64,000 bases of DNA from Glandiceps talaboti. Lineage: Eukaryota; Hemichordata; Enteropneusta; Spengelidae. The stretch covers positions 18,776,209 to 18,840,208 of the forward strand of contig NC_135565.1 in assembly GCF_964340395.1 (NCBI RefSeq), in the 5' to 3' direction. This document shows, in pieces, positions 10,586-26,549 of the stretch. The stretch's first letter is position 1, and each line of letters opens with the position of its first letter. The notes below the pieces were generated by a model that had not been told where the DNA came from, did no database searches, and saw only the letters and a program-made list of their open reading frames with translations. Made by a program: the position numbers and the translations under genes.

Positions 10586-11710
10586 GTTTGTCAGTCTATA
10601 TGCGTGGGTGATACTTCTGTGGGGTCAGCAATGATTTATCACAATAACGAACAACTTTGACCTGCTCTGTGTTGTTAGCAACACTGTGTGTTCATGGATG
10701 TATTAGTGAGTCTCACTAATACATCCATGGTGTGTTATAGTAGTACATACATGATATAGAACCACTCGCCTTAGAAAACACCATGTTCAACATTTGTAAT
10801 AATTTAATGATATACGAACGTTTCGTAAGACGGTGGTTAACTCACAGGGGCGCAGATAGTTATGTTTACGAAAGTACAAACAAAAGAACGAACAAACAAA
10901 CAAACACACATATACATACTAACAAACAGGAACGACAGAGTAATAGCAAATTAATATCAACAATGTTTCTATGCAACAAGAATGCAATATTACAATATGT
11001 TTTTCTCTATGTGAAATGGTCACTATGTGCATACGCCCTATAGGGTTATGCACATAGCGACAATTTTATATATGGGAAAATACGACACTGAATCCAGCCT
11101 TCACAGGTAGATGCAAACTAAGTCTATATTGTTCTTCAATGTGCTAGATTGCACAAGTGGGTGATAACGGTTCCTCTGTTGTGCGATTGTGATCACATTG
11201 TGATCCAATGCTTAAACATTCAAAGTCCCGAAACAGCATAGTCTAGCTGCTAGACCTCGGGCTTTCCTCTGATGGATATGAGAATGGAACACCCAAGCTA
11301 TCACCCTCACTAGCAACCTTCCGTCGCCTTCACAGTGAGCAGAATAGCTCGAGGAGTACGATTCTAACAGCAAGACTAAAAACAGCACTACAAGTTCATG
11401 TAACTCTAAACATGGAGGTGTAAGGGGAGATTATGCCTCTTTTTAGTGGTCTGAGTCTGAATAAACTATTTTTCAGAGATGCCTCCCTACTGAGACAATA
11501 ATTACACCAGGTACAGCCATTCACAATAGTGTATCACTTTCGTGACATGTCCTGACAATATGTTTAGTTTGTGTCTATCTTAGAAAACCGAAGGCGCAAC
11601 TACTGACGGTAATATAAATTCACGCTGCATTGTCTATATTTATTTGCAATTCATCTGTCGTTCATGTTTGTCAGTATTTATGAGTTGTTTGTGCCGTTCG
11701 TTTCTTTATT
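10586..11710 (-). promoter_or_regulatory. Upstream region of the 4HB-death-domain gene, duplicated from or with the MLKL-like promoter
   Basis: Bases just upstream of the ATG match those upstream of 21450: gaacaactttgacct, gtacatacatgata, accactcg, tatcaacaatg.ttctatgcaacaagaat and tggtcactatgt. A TATA-like gatatagaac lies at 10753-10762 (gatataaaac in the paralogue at 21571). An inverted repeat around 11015-11080 (tgtgcata / tatgcaca) is also shared. Similarity reappears near 11640-11700 against 21850-21910, with roughly 550 extra bases between. The exact start of transcription is not visible. Confidence 0.5.
10693..10729. repeat. Perfect palindrome in the promoter of the 4HB-death-domain gene
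   Basis: Two 18-base arms, catggatgtattagtgag and its exact complement, with one base between. The equivalent promoter of the paralogue near 21540 lacks it, so it was gained after duplication. It could be a tiny foldback insertion or a binding site. Confidence 0.7.
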
Positions 11711-12816
11711 TTCGTAAATATAGCTAAGACTGAACCCCCTGTTGTTAAAGTGGCCATATGGATAAGGATTGGTTATTTAATTATATTTGATTTATAAAAC
11801 TACTTCATCACGGCTTCCTACTTGAAAAATGGGTCCAATGGCGTTGGAGCACAACTGTACAGTTTCTAAAAATGTTATCCATGCTAGGTACAGGTGTTCA
11901 TTTGCTGAATGATTATCCAGTTGCCTATCCAGTCCTGTTGTTATCTTTGCAATATTATACGTGATCGCTTAGCTGTTGCTATGGGCGTGGTCTTGTTGCT
12001 AGGTATATTTGCATACACTTTTTTGAATTTTTGTTCACTTCTGTAAAAATCCCTGTTGTTATCTTTGTGAAAGACATCATCATTTTGTTTTTAACGACTG
12101 TGATTGAGTAGTCATATTTATGGAACCATAGTCTAGAATACCATAATATTAGTAATGAAGTGTTTAATACGTAATACATGTACCAGTTTAGTAGAATTTT
12201 ATACTAATGGAACTATTACTACACCTGTAGTATGGTTGGGATACTGATTAAAGTGTACGAAAATGACAAACCATGTATTTCCATTGTATGACACACACAT
12301 GTCTTCTTTCACTTTCAGAGCTCTGTTGTCTGCTGTTTTCATGACGTATGCAAATCACTCAGTCTAACTATTCAGACACGCTCTTCCACTTCTTGTCTCT
12401 GATTACACACTCGAATAAATAGAATATAAAGCAGACCTTGTCCATCTTTTTATTTGCTCTACAACAAAGAACTTCCTTCCACAAATCAAAGTCTTCTCCA
12501 AAACCATAATACTCCCACCTAATAGGAATAGGAGTGTTTTTTTTTCTCAAACTGAGAAAACTTGAGAATAATAACTTCGTTGCCTGTTAGGTATCTTGTA
12601 ACCTTTATTCTATATTTTTAATTTTTAAAATATGTCAATTGAGACGGTGACCTCTAAGAGCAATAAACATTATATATTATTGTATTTTTGTCCTGAAATA
12701 TGTATTATCTAGTAATTTTCTGATGATTTGTGATTCGTGAATCACAGACAAATACGAACAGACAGACTCTAATGTGAAGCAAACATCACTGAAGTTGTTT
12801 CATTAATTTTTACCTG

Positions 12817-12856
<40 letters not shown>

Positions 12857-14506
12857 TAAGAGTGATACACATTGTGTAACTATATCAAATAAAATAGTGT
12901 TCCGGTTAACCTGTCAGTCTTACAAAGAGACGTCAAGCTTGTCTCTTCGTGGCGTTGTGTTGTATTAACACCCTTGATAACCCTTGACCTCCACACTCAT
13001 ATTAGTCAAATATAATACTAGTATAGTATACTGACAATACAAAAAGCAAATCCAGACTTCTTCCAAGTTACATGAATTTCAAAGTTAACTGAGTATGTTT
13101 TACTATAATAAGGAACTTGCAAACCTGCCATGTTGAATGTTGCATCATGGGAAATGTGATCATAAATACTAATCAATTACTATTGTAAACAATATTGATA
13201 CATTGTTTATAACCAGCAATAATCAATTCATATTTACCCTGACCAGTGTGGAAGCTAGCTCCAGATACGTTAGGAAGTAAATATTATTTCATTTCACTTA
13301 GAGTGTGCCTTGAAATTTGCTCTCAAAATGATGTTGGAGAACCCTTATGCAGCCTAATTACGGCACTTTTCTCTTCATAATCCCTTCCCACAATATCTAA
13401 ATATATCTATCTCTTATTTGGGCCTGGAAAAGACTTGTTTAACAGAACTAAAGAAAAAAGTTGAACCTGAACAAAAGAACGGTCGCATCTATACCTTATG
13501 CCTCCAATTAATATACCCCCTAATGTGAGTTCCTGATACTTTAATAAGTCATGGACATGGGCCTGTCCACATTTGTATTATGCAATGTTCTTCTTCTCAG
13601 AAATAAAGTCTTTGGTGTCTTTTTATTGCCATATTTTCTTGTCACAACTTTTAATTAGTGCATCTTTCTGTAGAACTTTGGTGGTCTAAGTGACGTGTAG
13701 AATGATGGACCATGGTCCTGTTGATAAGCATCACCTGGATACATCCCACTAATAATGTTGTATCTCAGAGTCTATCGAAATTACGTGATTGATATTATAG
13801 GGCATGCGCAGTCCTGTAAATTTGTGCGTTCCTTGTGATAATTATTGGTGCAATACCTAGACCACAGGTGATCTTGATTCAGAGTTACCATAGTCTGTAA
13901 TATTCCGTCGTTGGTGGCGCTCTTTTAATCATTTGTACAGAGCTGAGATTATATGATCACCTTCAACAACAATATTATCATGCAGATTTGACTTGACGCA
14001 CACCTCTACGTTTGCCTTGTTCGTACTTTCAGAAGTCATCCTCGATAATAAGTGCATCCACTATGTCTGTGAAGTGGAAAGGAAACTACGTTATACACAA
14101 TTATGAAATAATCAGACATGAGTGAGTGAGTGAGTGAGTGGGTGGGTGGGTGGGTGTGTGAGTGAGTGAGTGAGTGAGTGAGTGATGTAGGTTAGTTCAG
14201 GATGAATAACCAAGTGATCCTTGCACGTTGCCGTATATTGAGCATATCAACTTTATGAAAAATAAACACTAGTACATCGTTTATGAAACAACATAAATTT
14301 GTCTTGGTGTCCAAATATTTCTCCATAAAAACGGTTGGACCGTTCCGGTTGAATTCCCTCCCCAATCTTTGACGTTTTTAAGGATATCTCAATTTTTATT
14401 GTATTTTGTTTGATCTGTATGCAAATTGGTTATCTTTGCATACTATTTTCCGGAAGCCGTGGCACAAACTAAAAGTGAAAATACATGGCTTCACTAAAGA
14501 ACTTAA
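11710..14506. other. Intergenic between the two 4HB genes
   Basis: No convincing coding exon. It contains a copy of the ttgctatgggcg minisatellite (11900-12080), a CA run (12823-12854), a fragment of the aaggaacttgcaaa element (13110-13290, related to 30384-30532), a GAGT/GGGT run (14119-14190), and a minus-strand AATAAA at 14400-14395 that would end the MLKL-like transcript about 107 bases after its stop. A 60-residue minus-strand frame at 12368-12550 has no supporting splice context. Confidence 0.4.
14395..14400 (-). terminator. Polyadenylation signal of the MLKL-like gene
   Basis: tttatt on the plus strand gives AATAAA on the minus strand, about 107 bases after the stop codon at 14507. 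It is the first canonical hexamer downstream. Confidence 0.4.
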
Positions 14507-16784
14507 TCAATTGATGAACTTAAGCTTGCCTCCAAACAGACGTCTCATCATCGGTTCAAAAGATCTGCATCTTGTAATAATTTTAGCAAACTTTTTCGGA
14601 CAGTCTTCAGGAAGAGATTCCATTTTTCCTTGACGAGCAACAAAGTCTGTAACTTGCATATCCCTCATGCCTAAATAAGAAAAAATAATCACGTAACGTT
14701 TTTGCATGAACAGTTTTAGTATCATGGCATTATATTTCCTTTTGGGTGAAAGTTGTAGAGTCCACTCTCGTCGCTAGAGGGCTTCGGGCATATCAACGCT
14801 GATTTTTTATGGGACCGAAAACAATATGGAAGTGAGATGGCCATTCGCCCAGTACGTAAAATATGACTATCTGGTCCGAGGACTCATTCCTATACCGTGA
14901 CACGTGATCAAGACTACCAATACAAATCTTAACCCAACTTGAGACCTAACACGTGAAAATACCCATCTCAAAGGACCACTGTTATAACTATTACTGTTGA
15001 ACTGGAACCGCACCCCCACCCCACCCCTCCTCCCGGAACTCAATGCATTTCAGCTGCATGGAACATATAACACATATTTACCATCGAAAGGGTTTAATGA
15101 AGTCGCAATTTCCCACATCACGATACCGTACCTAAAAAGAATAACAGAAACAAATGGGGTTTTCAACGTGCTTATAACCTTAACTATATACAGCCCATTT
15201 CAAGTTACTGTTCACTGGCTTCATTTGATACCCACCATACAGACAACAATAAGAAACTGCTCATGCTACACTTTAAGAATACCAAGATTGCATGAATACA
15301 CTTTCTTGCTACATTGTGTCTAAATGAACTTCACTAAGGGCCACTATGCAGAGATCCTGCAGACGTCAAAATATGGGCGCCCTCGTGTCTGCCTCTAGTT
15401 GCTCTACGTGTTAATGGTAGACAAGGGTGGCCAGAAATCGCGATTCCGCTATCTTAGCCTGTAGAATATGCAGTTTCTAATTGGTCTCTCCGTCCTTGTA
15501 TCAATTGCAAGTAGAGCCGGTTAACGGTAACCTGAAGGGGGTTGTAGTATTGATGTAAACTATCACTTAGATTCACAACTGACGTTCTCTATTTTAATCA
15601 ACCGGCGTTCAATGAAAATGTCACGTGGTCAACATTCAAACTAATATATTTGTGTGTTTTTTTCTACAAATTGAAAAGTTTACTACAGTGACAGAATATT
15701 TAACAGAACAGATCTTAGTCACAGTGTAAAACCCATTAGAATCCCAATACTATATTGACCACCATAAGCCAATTTTCTAAAAACATACCAGGTGAGATGC
15801 AACTCTGCCCAACCCTAAGATAAATCTTCGTTATTTGTATCAAAAGTACTAGTCTAGTTCCCATACGATAGAATTACTATTACGATCATCTCCACTCACG
15901 TATAGTCAAGGTCTATACTCTAGTACAGAATTATGTGCTACCCCAGTAGCGTTCATATAAACATGATGATGTCATTGCGTCCCCAAGTGATTTAGTTGCA
16001 GGTTGCAGGTAGAGTTCAGTAGTAGTAGTAGTAGTAGTAGTAGTTATTGCAAGTAGTAATTGTGTGAAGGCAGTAACCATTTACAACTGCCTGTCAGTTT
16101 GTGATGGTCTACAGCTGACATGCGCTGTTTACCCTTGGCCCAGATGGTACCTTTGACTAGACGTGGTGAGCGGAGAAAGTAATCGTAACTCTATCGTATA
16201 GCAACAAGACTACAAAAGTACGTACGCATATACTTCACTTCTTTCCGTGTAGGGAGCATTGATATTGTTAAGATTTTCTGGAGCTATGTATTTTACTGTA
16301 CTTTTCTTGCAACTGCTTTTGTGTTTTGCTGCCGAAGATTTTGTTAAGACGAACCCGCAGTCTGAAACCTAGAAAAAATTGAAGTAAAATTACATCACTT
16401 GGTAAAAATATTTAATAGAATCGATGTAAGTTCAATTAATTTAGTATTCGTGAATGTTACAAATTAATTATTATTTCACCAGATTCCATTGGAAGAACAG
16501 TGTTTTAAGCACTGAAATGGAGTCTGTATATGAAAGATTAATAAATTATTCCCATAATATATAATTTATGTGTTATCGTCATTGATAGAAATCAACCTGT
16601 TATCTACCAATCAATCAATCAATCGAACAATCAATCAATCAATCAATCAACCAATCAACCAACCAACCACCAACCAACCAATCAATCAATCAACCAATCA
16701 ACCTATGCATCTCTCTATCTCTACATATTTAAGCCTGCCATTCTATTAACTGACTACTTGCTTTCTAGTACCAACCTGTCTGTA

Positions 16785-16817
<33 letters not shown>

Positions 16818-17903
16818 GCCAGTGTCTGTCTGCCTGTTTTGATATGAATATATCTGTCTCAGGTTATACATGCTAACTAATTAACTACATGTATATCAAT
16901 CTAACCAAGTAACTGACAAATAAACCTGTTTATGCCAATCCATCTAGTTAGCAACCACCAAATAATCCACCCAACTCTCTATTAATGTTTTAAAGGAATA
17001 TTTATTAAAATACCAACTTAGCACAGATAGACATAACATTTTATCACTGTGATTATGCCATTATATATGAACTAGAATTGTGATTGGAGTACAAATACAA
17101 ATAAAAAATGGCTGCTTACTTTGACTTGCATAAATCTATCAACAAGGAATTTATCACTTGTGATACAACGATGTAACATTGGTGGTTTGGCATTATGTAT
17201 GTACATTATACCAGAAGCTCCTTCAAAGGACATTCTTATTCTCTCTTCCCAGCTCAGTTTGTACTTTTCTGGATTGTCCAAAACATATCGCAGATTTCTA
17301 TTTGCCATAAACTCCGTGATGAGGAGATAATTGTCTGGAAAGAAGAAGGAATTGTGATAAAGTGATGCGGTGTTTATTAAAGGGGAACAAGCCCACTTTG
17401 TCCTCGGATTTATTTGTTTAAAATAAATCAAAATATACATGTAACGGTTTTATTCTAATTACTGAACTTAACAGGTATTTGGGAATACATGATTCGATTA
17501 CATTATATATTATACATATCCCAAAATGTGCGCGAAGACTCCACTATTATGCTATCAATTGTGCGAATAACACAATATTATGATTTCAGTGCCATCGAAA
17601 AGTACGTATCAACATTAACAATACACTAGCTAGTTAAATTAGTTTAATTACTGTGTTATGTAAATATTGTCAATCAAATCAAATAACTTATAAACTCAGC
17701 TTGTAAACCTTCAGTCTCCAAGAGGTGATGCCACCAAGGAGTGATGCCACGGTCAGGTGGGCAGCTCTCTACATATTTTCAACAATCTTTTGTAACAATT
17801 TTTACAGTGACAGCAATAGAAACCCGGACGCTCAGTTACCAATTTACCCAGATATATAGCTAGGCATACAGAGAATTCAATTGGTATTTAGTCACTTTAA
17901 ACA

Positions 17904-17943
<40 letters not shown>

Positions 17944-19654
17944 CTTGTTGTTGTTCTTGTTGTTCTTGTTGATATTTTTTGGCCGCTACTGATTCAAGCC
18001 AAAACTTACAAAAAAGCCTGAATCTTAATATTAAATCCGAGTTCACAGTTCACAATTACATTTCAGTATATTTTAAAATTTAATATTTTTACCTTCTTCT
18101 GTGCAAATTCCAAACAGCCTCAAAACGTTCGTAGAATTAAGTTTTTTCATGTTTTCTGCTTCTCGTTTTAAGTCTCTTAACATGACCCTACTGCAACCAC
18201 TGTAATAAATTAGAAAAATATTTCGATAAGAATTTGTTCTTGGCCTGTATAACTAACAACTTATAGCCATGGTTTTTGAAAGATTCGATTTTTAATGATA
18301 AAACATCGATTTTGTCATGTTTATTTCAGTATTTCAGTCCTTTTACTGTGAATTTCACAATACTGTGCAGCTTTTCTGTTTGATACAACTATACGGTGGC
18401 CCCCAAGGCGACAATACAAAATCCCAAAGAATTAAGATTTTGTATTGTCGCCTAGGGGCCACCAGACAACTACACGGACACCTACAAAAAACACTCTAAT
18501 GGCAAGATCGCATTTTTGCTGCATTTACTGGTTTAAATGAAAAAAATTTAAATGTATTGCAACGCCATGTAGACATTTGGGCGCCAATGTTTTCTTAGTA
18601 TCAAACACCCGATGAAGGATGCTTAAATTGTCCTTCACAGTGTTCATTTGATGTCTGTATGTTGTGTAGTTCATTTTATTTAGACAAAATGTAGCAAGAA
18701 TCTGTACTCATGCAATCTTGCTATCTTAAAAGTGTAGCATGTGATATGTTCATTTTCTTCTCCGTTGTTGTATCAAACAGAAAAGCTGCAAGGTATTATT
18801 AAATTCACTGTATTAATAAAGTTTGATTTCCTATTGTTTTCCTTTGTTCAGCCAAGAAAATCACAAGTTACATAAGGGGCCTTGTCACAACAAGTCAAAC
18901 ACGAGTGATGAAAAATCATTACACTAGGAGTACTTTCTTTCCAATTCAATAAATAATACTAGCTTTCAAAGTAAAATTTATGAAAATCGATATTAATTAA
19001 AACATTTTATTATTGTTATTTTGATAATTTTAGGGAAATATTGCTAAAAATATACTTGAGTTTAGTTACAGCTAGTGCAATTTTAAGAGTACCATACTTA
19101 CAAAAGGCCACTAGTATATATACTTGAAAAAATAATCTCCCTACCCCTTGGGTGTAAATTTCTTGACTGCCACGATGTCAGCACGACGTCTTGCTTTATA
19201 TACAACACCATAGCGACCCTGGCCAATCTCTCCTGAAAACTTTAGTTCACTGCTATCAATCTGTACTAAATCTTCAACCGGTTGCCTAACAACACTCACT
19301 GAATAAACAACAAAGACGACTGTTTTATTAACCCTTTATAATTACCATGACAACTAAGATAATCACGTGACTGTGACAACACACGCAGCTTGTCAAAAAT
19401 GAATAAATATTCGTACCCTATCAAAAAAAAAAGGTTCCTCGAGTAATCTTCAGATTGAGACTTAAACTTTGTATATAATTAATTAGGGACTTGCCTCTTG
19501 GTTGAATGATTAGACATTTTAATTGTTCTTGGACTTCACGCACGTCTTCATGCACATCAGCAAGTTGACCTTTAACACTTTCAAATCCAGAATCTACTTC
19601 TTCAGCCACACGTTGTTGACCTAATTTGAATTATAACATGTAATGTTATATGTA

Positions 19655-19709
<55 letters not shown>

Positions 19710-20439
19710 GCACACACACACACACACACAAATAAATACATACATACATACATACGTACATACATACATACATACATACATACATACGTACATACATACA
19801 TACATACATACATACATACATACGTACATACATACATACATACATACATACATACATACATACATGGTTAGTTAGTTAGTTAGTTAGTTAGTTATTTTAT
19901 TTATTCACTGTACTATAGATACACAAACCACAAGGCAATGGTACCGCTAACATAATTATAACACGCTAAAATAGAGTCAATACGTACAGAGGGTCAACCA
20001 AAGGGAGATGGCGCTTAACAATATTATTGAAAAAAACACTTCGAATTTACGACAGTGTATATGGACATTTTCATACATGGGTGGGGGACAATCTATAACA
20101 CACACACACACACACACACACAGACAGACAGACACACACACACACACACACAGACAGACAGACAGACATACACATACATACATACATACATACATACATA
20201 CATACATACATACATTCATACAGACAGACAGACAGACATACATACATACATACATACATACATACATACATACATACATACATACACACACACACATACA
20301 CATATACATACATACATACATACATACATACATACATACATACATACATACATACATACACACACATACACATATACATACATACATACATACATACATA
20401 CATACATACATACATACATACATACATACATACATACAT

Positions 20440-20470
<31 letters not shown>

Positions 20471-20471
20471 T

Positions 20472-20502
<31 letters not shown>

Positions 20503-20594
20503 TACATACATACATACATACATACACACACACATACATACATACATACATACATACATACATACATACATACATACATACATACATACATACA

Positions 20595-20627
<33 letters not shown>

Positions 20628-20716
20628 CATACATACATACATACATACACACACATACACATATACATACATACATACATACATACACACACACATACAT
20701 ACATACATACATACAT

Positions 20717-20765
<49 letters not shown>

Positions 20766-20864
20766 TACATACATACATACATACATACATACATACATAC
20801 ATACAATTTACATACATACATACATGCATGCAGAGGAGGGCTACTAGCAGACAAACGGCCTTTG

Positions 20865-20933
<69 letters not shown>

Positions 20934-21450
20934 CAAACCGGCAGACAGAGCCACATACGTAATTGCTTTCTTTACCTTCTTTGAGATCAATCAGAATGGT
21001 TTGGAACTCTTTCCAGTCCTTTTTCTCGTCTTCCCTGTCTTCACAAATTTGTCGATGTTGATTAAAAATCTTATCCAACGTAGCTTTCATGTCAACACCT
21101 AAACCCAACGACAATTTCGGAACCAGGCCGTCTAACGTCGAATTTAAATCGTCAAAATCCGATCTGATATGTCCCCTTTTCAGAACTCTAACAAACATGT
21201 TCTGTTTTCTGAATTTACAAAGGAAATCCCTCGCATCCTCCAAACACAATACAAGTTGTTGTAACGCTTCCTGGTATGTTATTCCGTCCTCATCGGTCTT
21301 AAATTGTCGCACTTTCTTCACGATTGGTTCCAGCGCCTTGATTCTTTCACAAAGTCTTTTAGACCGATGTTTTTGGGCTTGCACCTCTTCTGCGATTTTG
21401 TATATTTCAATAGCTATGCAAAGTATTTTGCCCACAGTGTCTAGCGCCAT
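14507..21450 (-). CDS. MLKL-like: MLKL-like protein: 4HB (HeLo) domain, brace, pseudokinase, 477 aa
   Basis: Eight minus-strand exons join in frame: 21450-20976, 19620-19495, 19298-19145, 18199-18093, 17334-17120, 16368-16226, 15131-15082, 14670-14507 (1434 bases). Residues 1-158 form a helical 4HB/HeLo module; 159-200 a charged coiled-coil brace; 205-477 a kinase fold. Kinase landmarks: glycine loop GEIGQGRYGVVYKA (223-236), beta-3 Lys in VAVKKF (K246), helix-C REAENM (about E265), hinge ITEFM, HRC at 342-344 where kinases have HRD, K349 in place of the catalytic-loop Asn, DCG (362-364) for DFG, APEN (388-391), YGIVMWEI (408-415), and a final R..FEP..R. Loss of the catalytic Asp and Asn makes it a probable pseudokinase, as in MLKL, whose human form has 471 residues. 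In vertebrates MLKL is switched by RIPK3 and permeabilises membranes; the same role here is inference. The intron after exon 2 appears to use a GC donor. Confidence 0.75.
16610..16850. repeat. AATC and CTGT microsatellites in an MLKL-like intron
   Basis: An (AATC)n/(AACC)n run at about 16610-16700 and a (CTGT)n run at about 16780-16820 lie in the intron between exons 5 and 6. Confidence 0.75.
17905..17970. repeat. (TTG)n microsatellite
   Basis: TTG triplets with a few TTC units, in the intron between exons 4 and 5 of the MLKL-like gene. Confidence 0.85.
18367..18789. mobile_element. MITE-like element with 23-base terminal inverted repeats in an MLKL-like intron boundary region
   Basis: gcagcttttctgtttgatac opens the element at 18367 and its complement closes it at 18789; the match covers 23 bases. 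Inside is a near-perfect hairpin (about 18394-18462) with arms of about 29 bases containing ggcgacaatacaaaatc. The right half (atgtagacat, gacaaaatg.agcaagaa, tcttgctatcttaaaa) is related to 30560-30710. It has no coding capacity. Confidence 0.65.
18838..18990 (+). repeat. Partial copy of the 'cctaaggggtcttgtcac' dispersed family
   Basis: Reads cctttgttcagccaag, then taaggggccttgtcac, as in fuller copies at 23540, 45645 (inverted), 53222, 58606 and 58955. This copy is truncated and diverged. It lies in the intron between exons 3 and 4 of the MLKL-like gene. Confidence 0.55.
19650..20935. repeat. CA, TACA and GACA arrays filling intron 1 of the MLKL-like gene
   Basis: CA run (19656-19730), TACA with TACG variants (19735-19864), a GTTA run, unique sequence to about 20095, then about 730 bases of CA/TACA with two internal tacaatttacatac words (about 20590 and 20805), and a (GACA)n run at 20863-20932. 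Almost all of the 1.35-kb intron is simple repeat. Very long open frames on both strands here are repeat artefacts. Confidence 0.9.
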
Positions 21451-21910
21451 GTTTGTTAGTCTATGTAACCCTGAGAGCAGGGGTCAGAAAAGACTTCTCT
21501 GACATAGCGAACAACTTTGACCTCTTCTACATTATCAGCCACGGTGTGCTATGTTATATAGTACATACATGATATAAAACCACTCGAAGACAACGCCATG
21601 AACGTCTCTGGTTAACTCAAAAGGGGAGCAGACTTAGTTGTGTTTTTTTATGGAAATAAAGAAACAAACAAATAAACAACAACGAAACACAAATACTGAC
21701 AACAAATTGCAAATCAATATCAACAATGATTCTATGCAACAAGAATCACTGTTTCCTCTGTGTGAAGTGGTCACTATGTACATACCCCTACTGAGTATAT
21801 TGTGACCATTTCACATACAGGAAAACATTGTAAGTAGAATGACATGGATTGATTTATAATTACTCTGTCGTTAATGTTTGTTAGAATTTATGTGTAGTGT
21901 AGTTGTTGCT
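21451..21910 (-). promoter_or_regulatory. Promoter region of the MLKL-like gene
   Basis: TATA-like gatataaaac at 21571-21580 (minus-strand TTTTATATC), about 120 bases before the ATG. Upstream, an inverted repeat (about 21750-21830: cctctgtgtgaagtggtcac against gtgaccatttcacatacagg) resembles a small foldback element. The region is shared with 10586-11710. Confidence 0.45.
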
Positions 21911-22991
21911 GCTGTTGTTTATTATCGTGTAGAGTGCGAGACAACCGTCATGAATGACACCAAAATAAAATATTAAAGCTTAAAGCTGTACATGTACAAG
22001 TAACCTGTTATGAACACATCTACATACACGCCTTCATGTTGTACTCGCCAAGACATTACAGCTATTTCTTAACGCAATTTTATTACTTTAATAAGTGACA
22101 TATCATTGCAGACAGCTTGAATTTTTAGCCTATACTTCCTTTTAAGATGATGCCAAGATATATACAGCACTCACACTGGCCTTGCTGATATCGACAAGCT
22201 ATCTTTATTTATCACCAGGTCCACACTCTAAGTCACAGTTCCAGGACTTTCCTTGGATTTTTCGTTAGTGTGGTATTCGTATTGACTTTTGGTTATTTTC
22301 CAGGGGTGTTGACCATCTATGCAATATGCAAGATCAAGTAAACATGGCGGTGTCCAGTTAACTATGCATTCACATGTTCTGTTGGCAAAGTATCTCAGAA
22401 CGATTGCTTGACTGTCTTGGTTAGCAAGAGTTATTATTCAGCCGTCGCAAAAGACTTTGGAAAGATTTTCGCCATTTCACATTTGTGAATGTACTGAATC
22501 ATATGAATGGGTGACTCAAGCACAAACTGAAATGTCATTTTCCGGGGGAAGGACACATATTTCCATGGTTTTCCTGGACCTGCAAGTTTTCATACTATTA
22601 TTCAGAATAATAGACATCTATGATCGACGAGAAACATAGCAGGCAATACAATCAACAAAGAACTTTTTTTACTTGATGTTGTAAACTGCATTAAAAGTAC
22701 TCTGAGACAAGCTAGTTATTAGATTGTAAAATATATTGCTGGCCATCATCATCATCATTCCCTTTGTGGATGTACAGGAATTAGAATCGCTCCCAACTGA
22801 TATTTAAGTCTACAAGCAATGTACGAGTGTAATGATAATTTAGCCATTTCAAAAATCTTCAGCTTGACACATCCAAATGTTATATTTACGAGGCTGGCTT
22901 ATTTATCACTGATTTGTTGTTTACACCTTTAATAACATATACACAACTCAAAAAACAAACAAACACATAAATTTCAGTTGGTGATTTTTTT
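21911..22991. other. Intergenic, no gene seen
   Basis: Lies between the MLKL-like promoter and the 3' end of RPS10. Only short open frames without splice context; no clear repeats apart from short CAT runs near 22745. Confidence 0.4.
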
Positions 22992-22997
22992 TTTATT
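22992..22997 (-). terminator. Polyadenylation signal of RPS10
   Basis: Minus-strand AATAAA (plus-strand tttatt) about 48 bases after the RPS10 stop codon. Confidence 0.6.
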
Positions 22998-23044
22998 TCT
23001 TAATTAATGTATTACTGATACTATACAACAGCAAAACCAACATG

Positions 23045-26549
<3,505 letters not shown>

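Noticed and set aside
9789-10634. Plus- and minus-strand frames rich in Thr-His or Cys-Met-Tyr
   Set aside because: Translation of the TACA array and the antisense of exon 1; the true coding exon is 10585-10120 on the minus strand.
12368-12550. Minus-strand 60-codon frame with WEYYGFGEDFDLW
   Set aside because: Looks partly protein-like but has no matching splice sites in phase and no recognised family; kept only as a remote possibility of a decayed exon.
20008-21450. Very long open frames on both strands (up to about 459 codons) through 20.0-21.0 kb
   Set aside because: Apart from exon 1 of the MLKL-like gene they translate TACA, CA and GACA repeats; every repeat frame is stop-free by composition.
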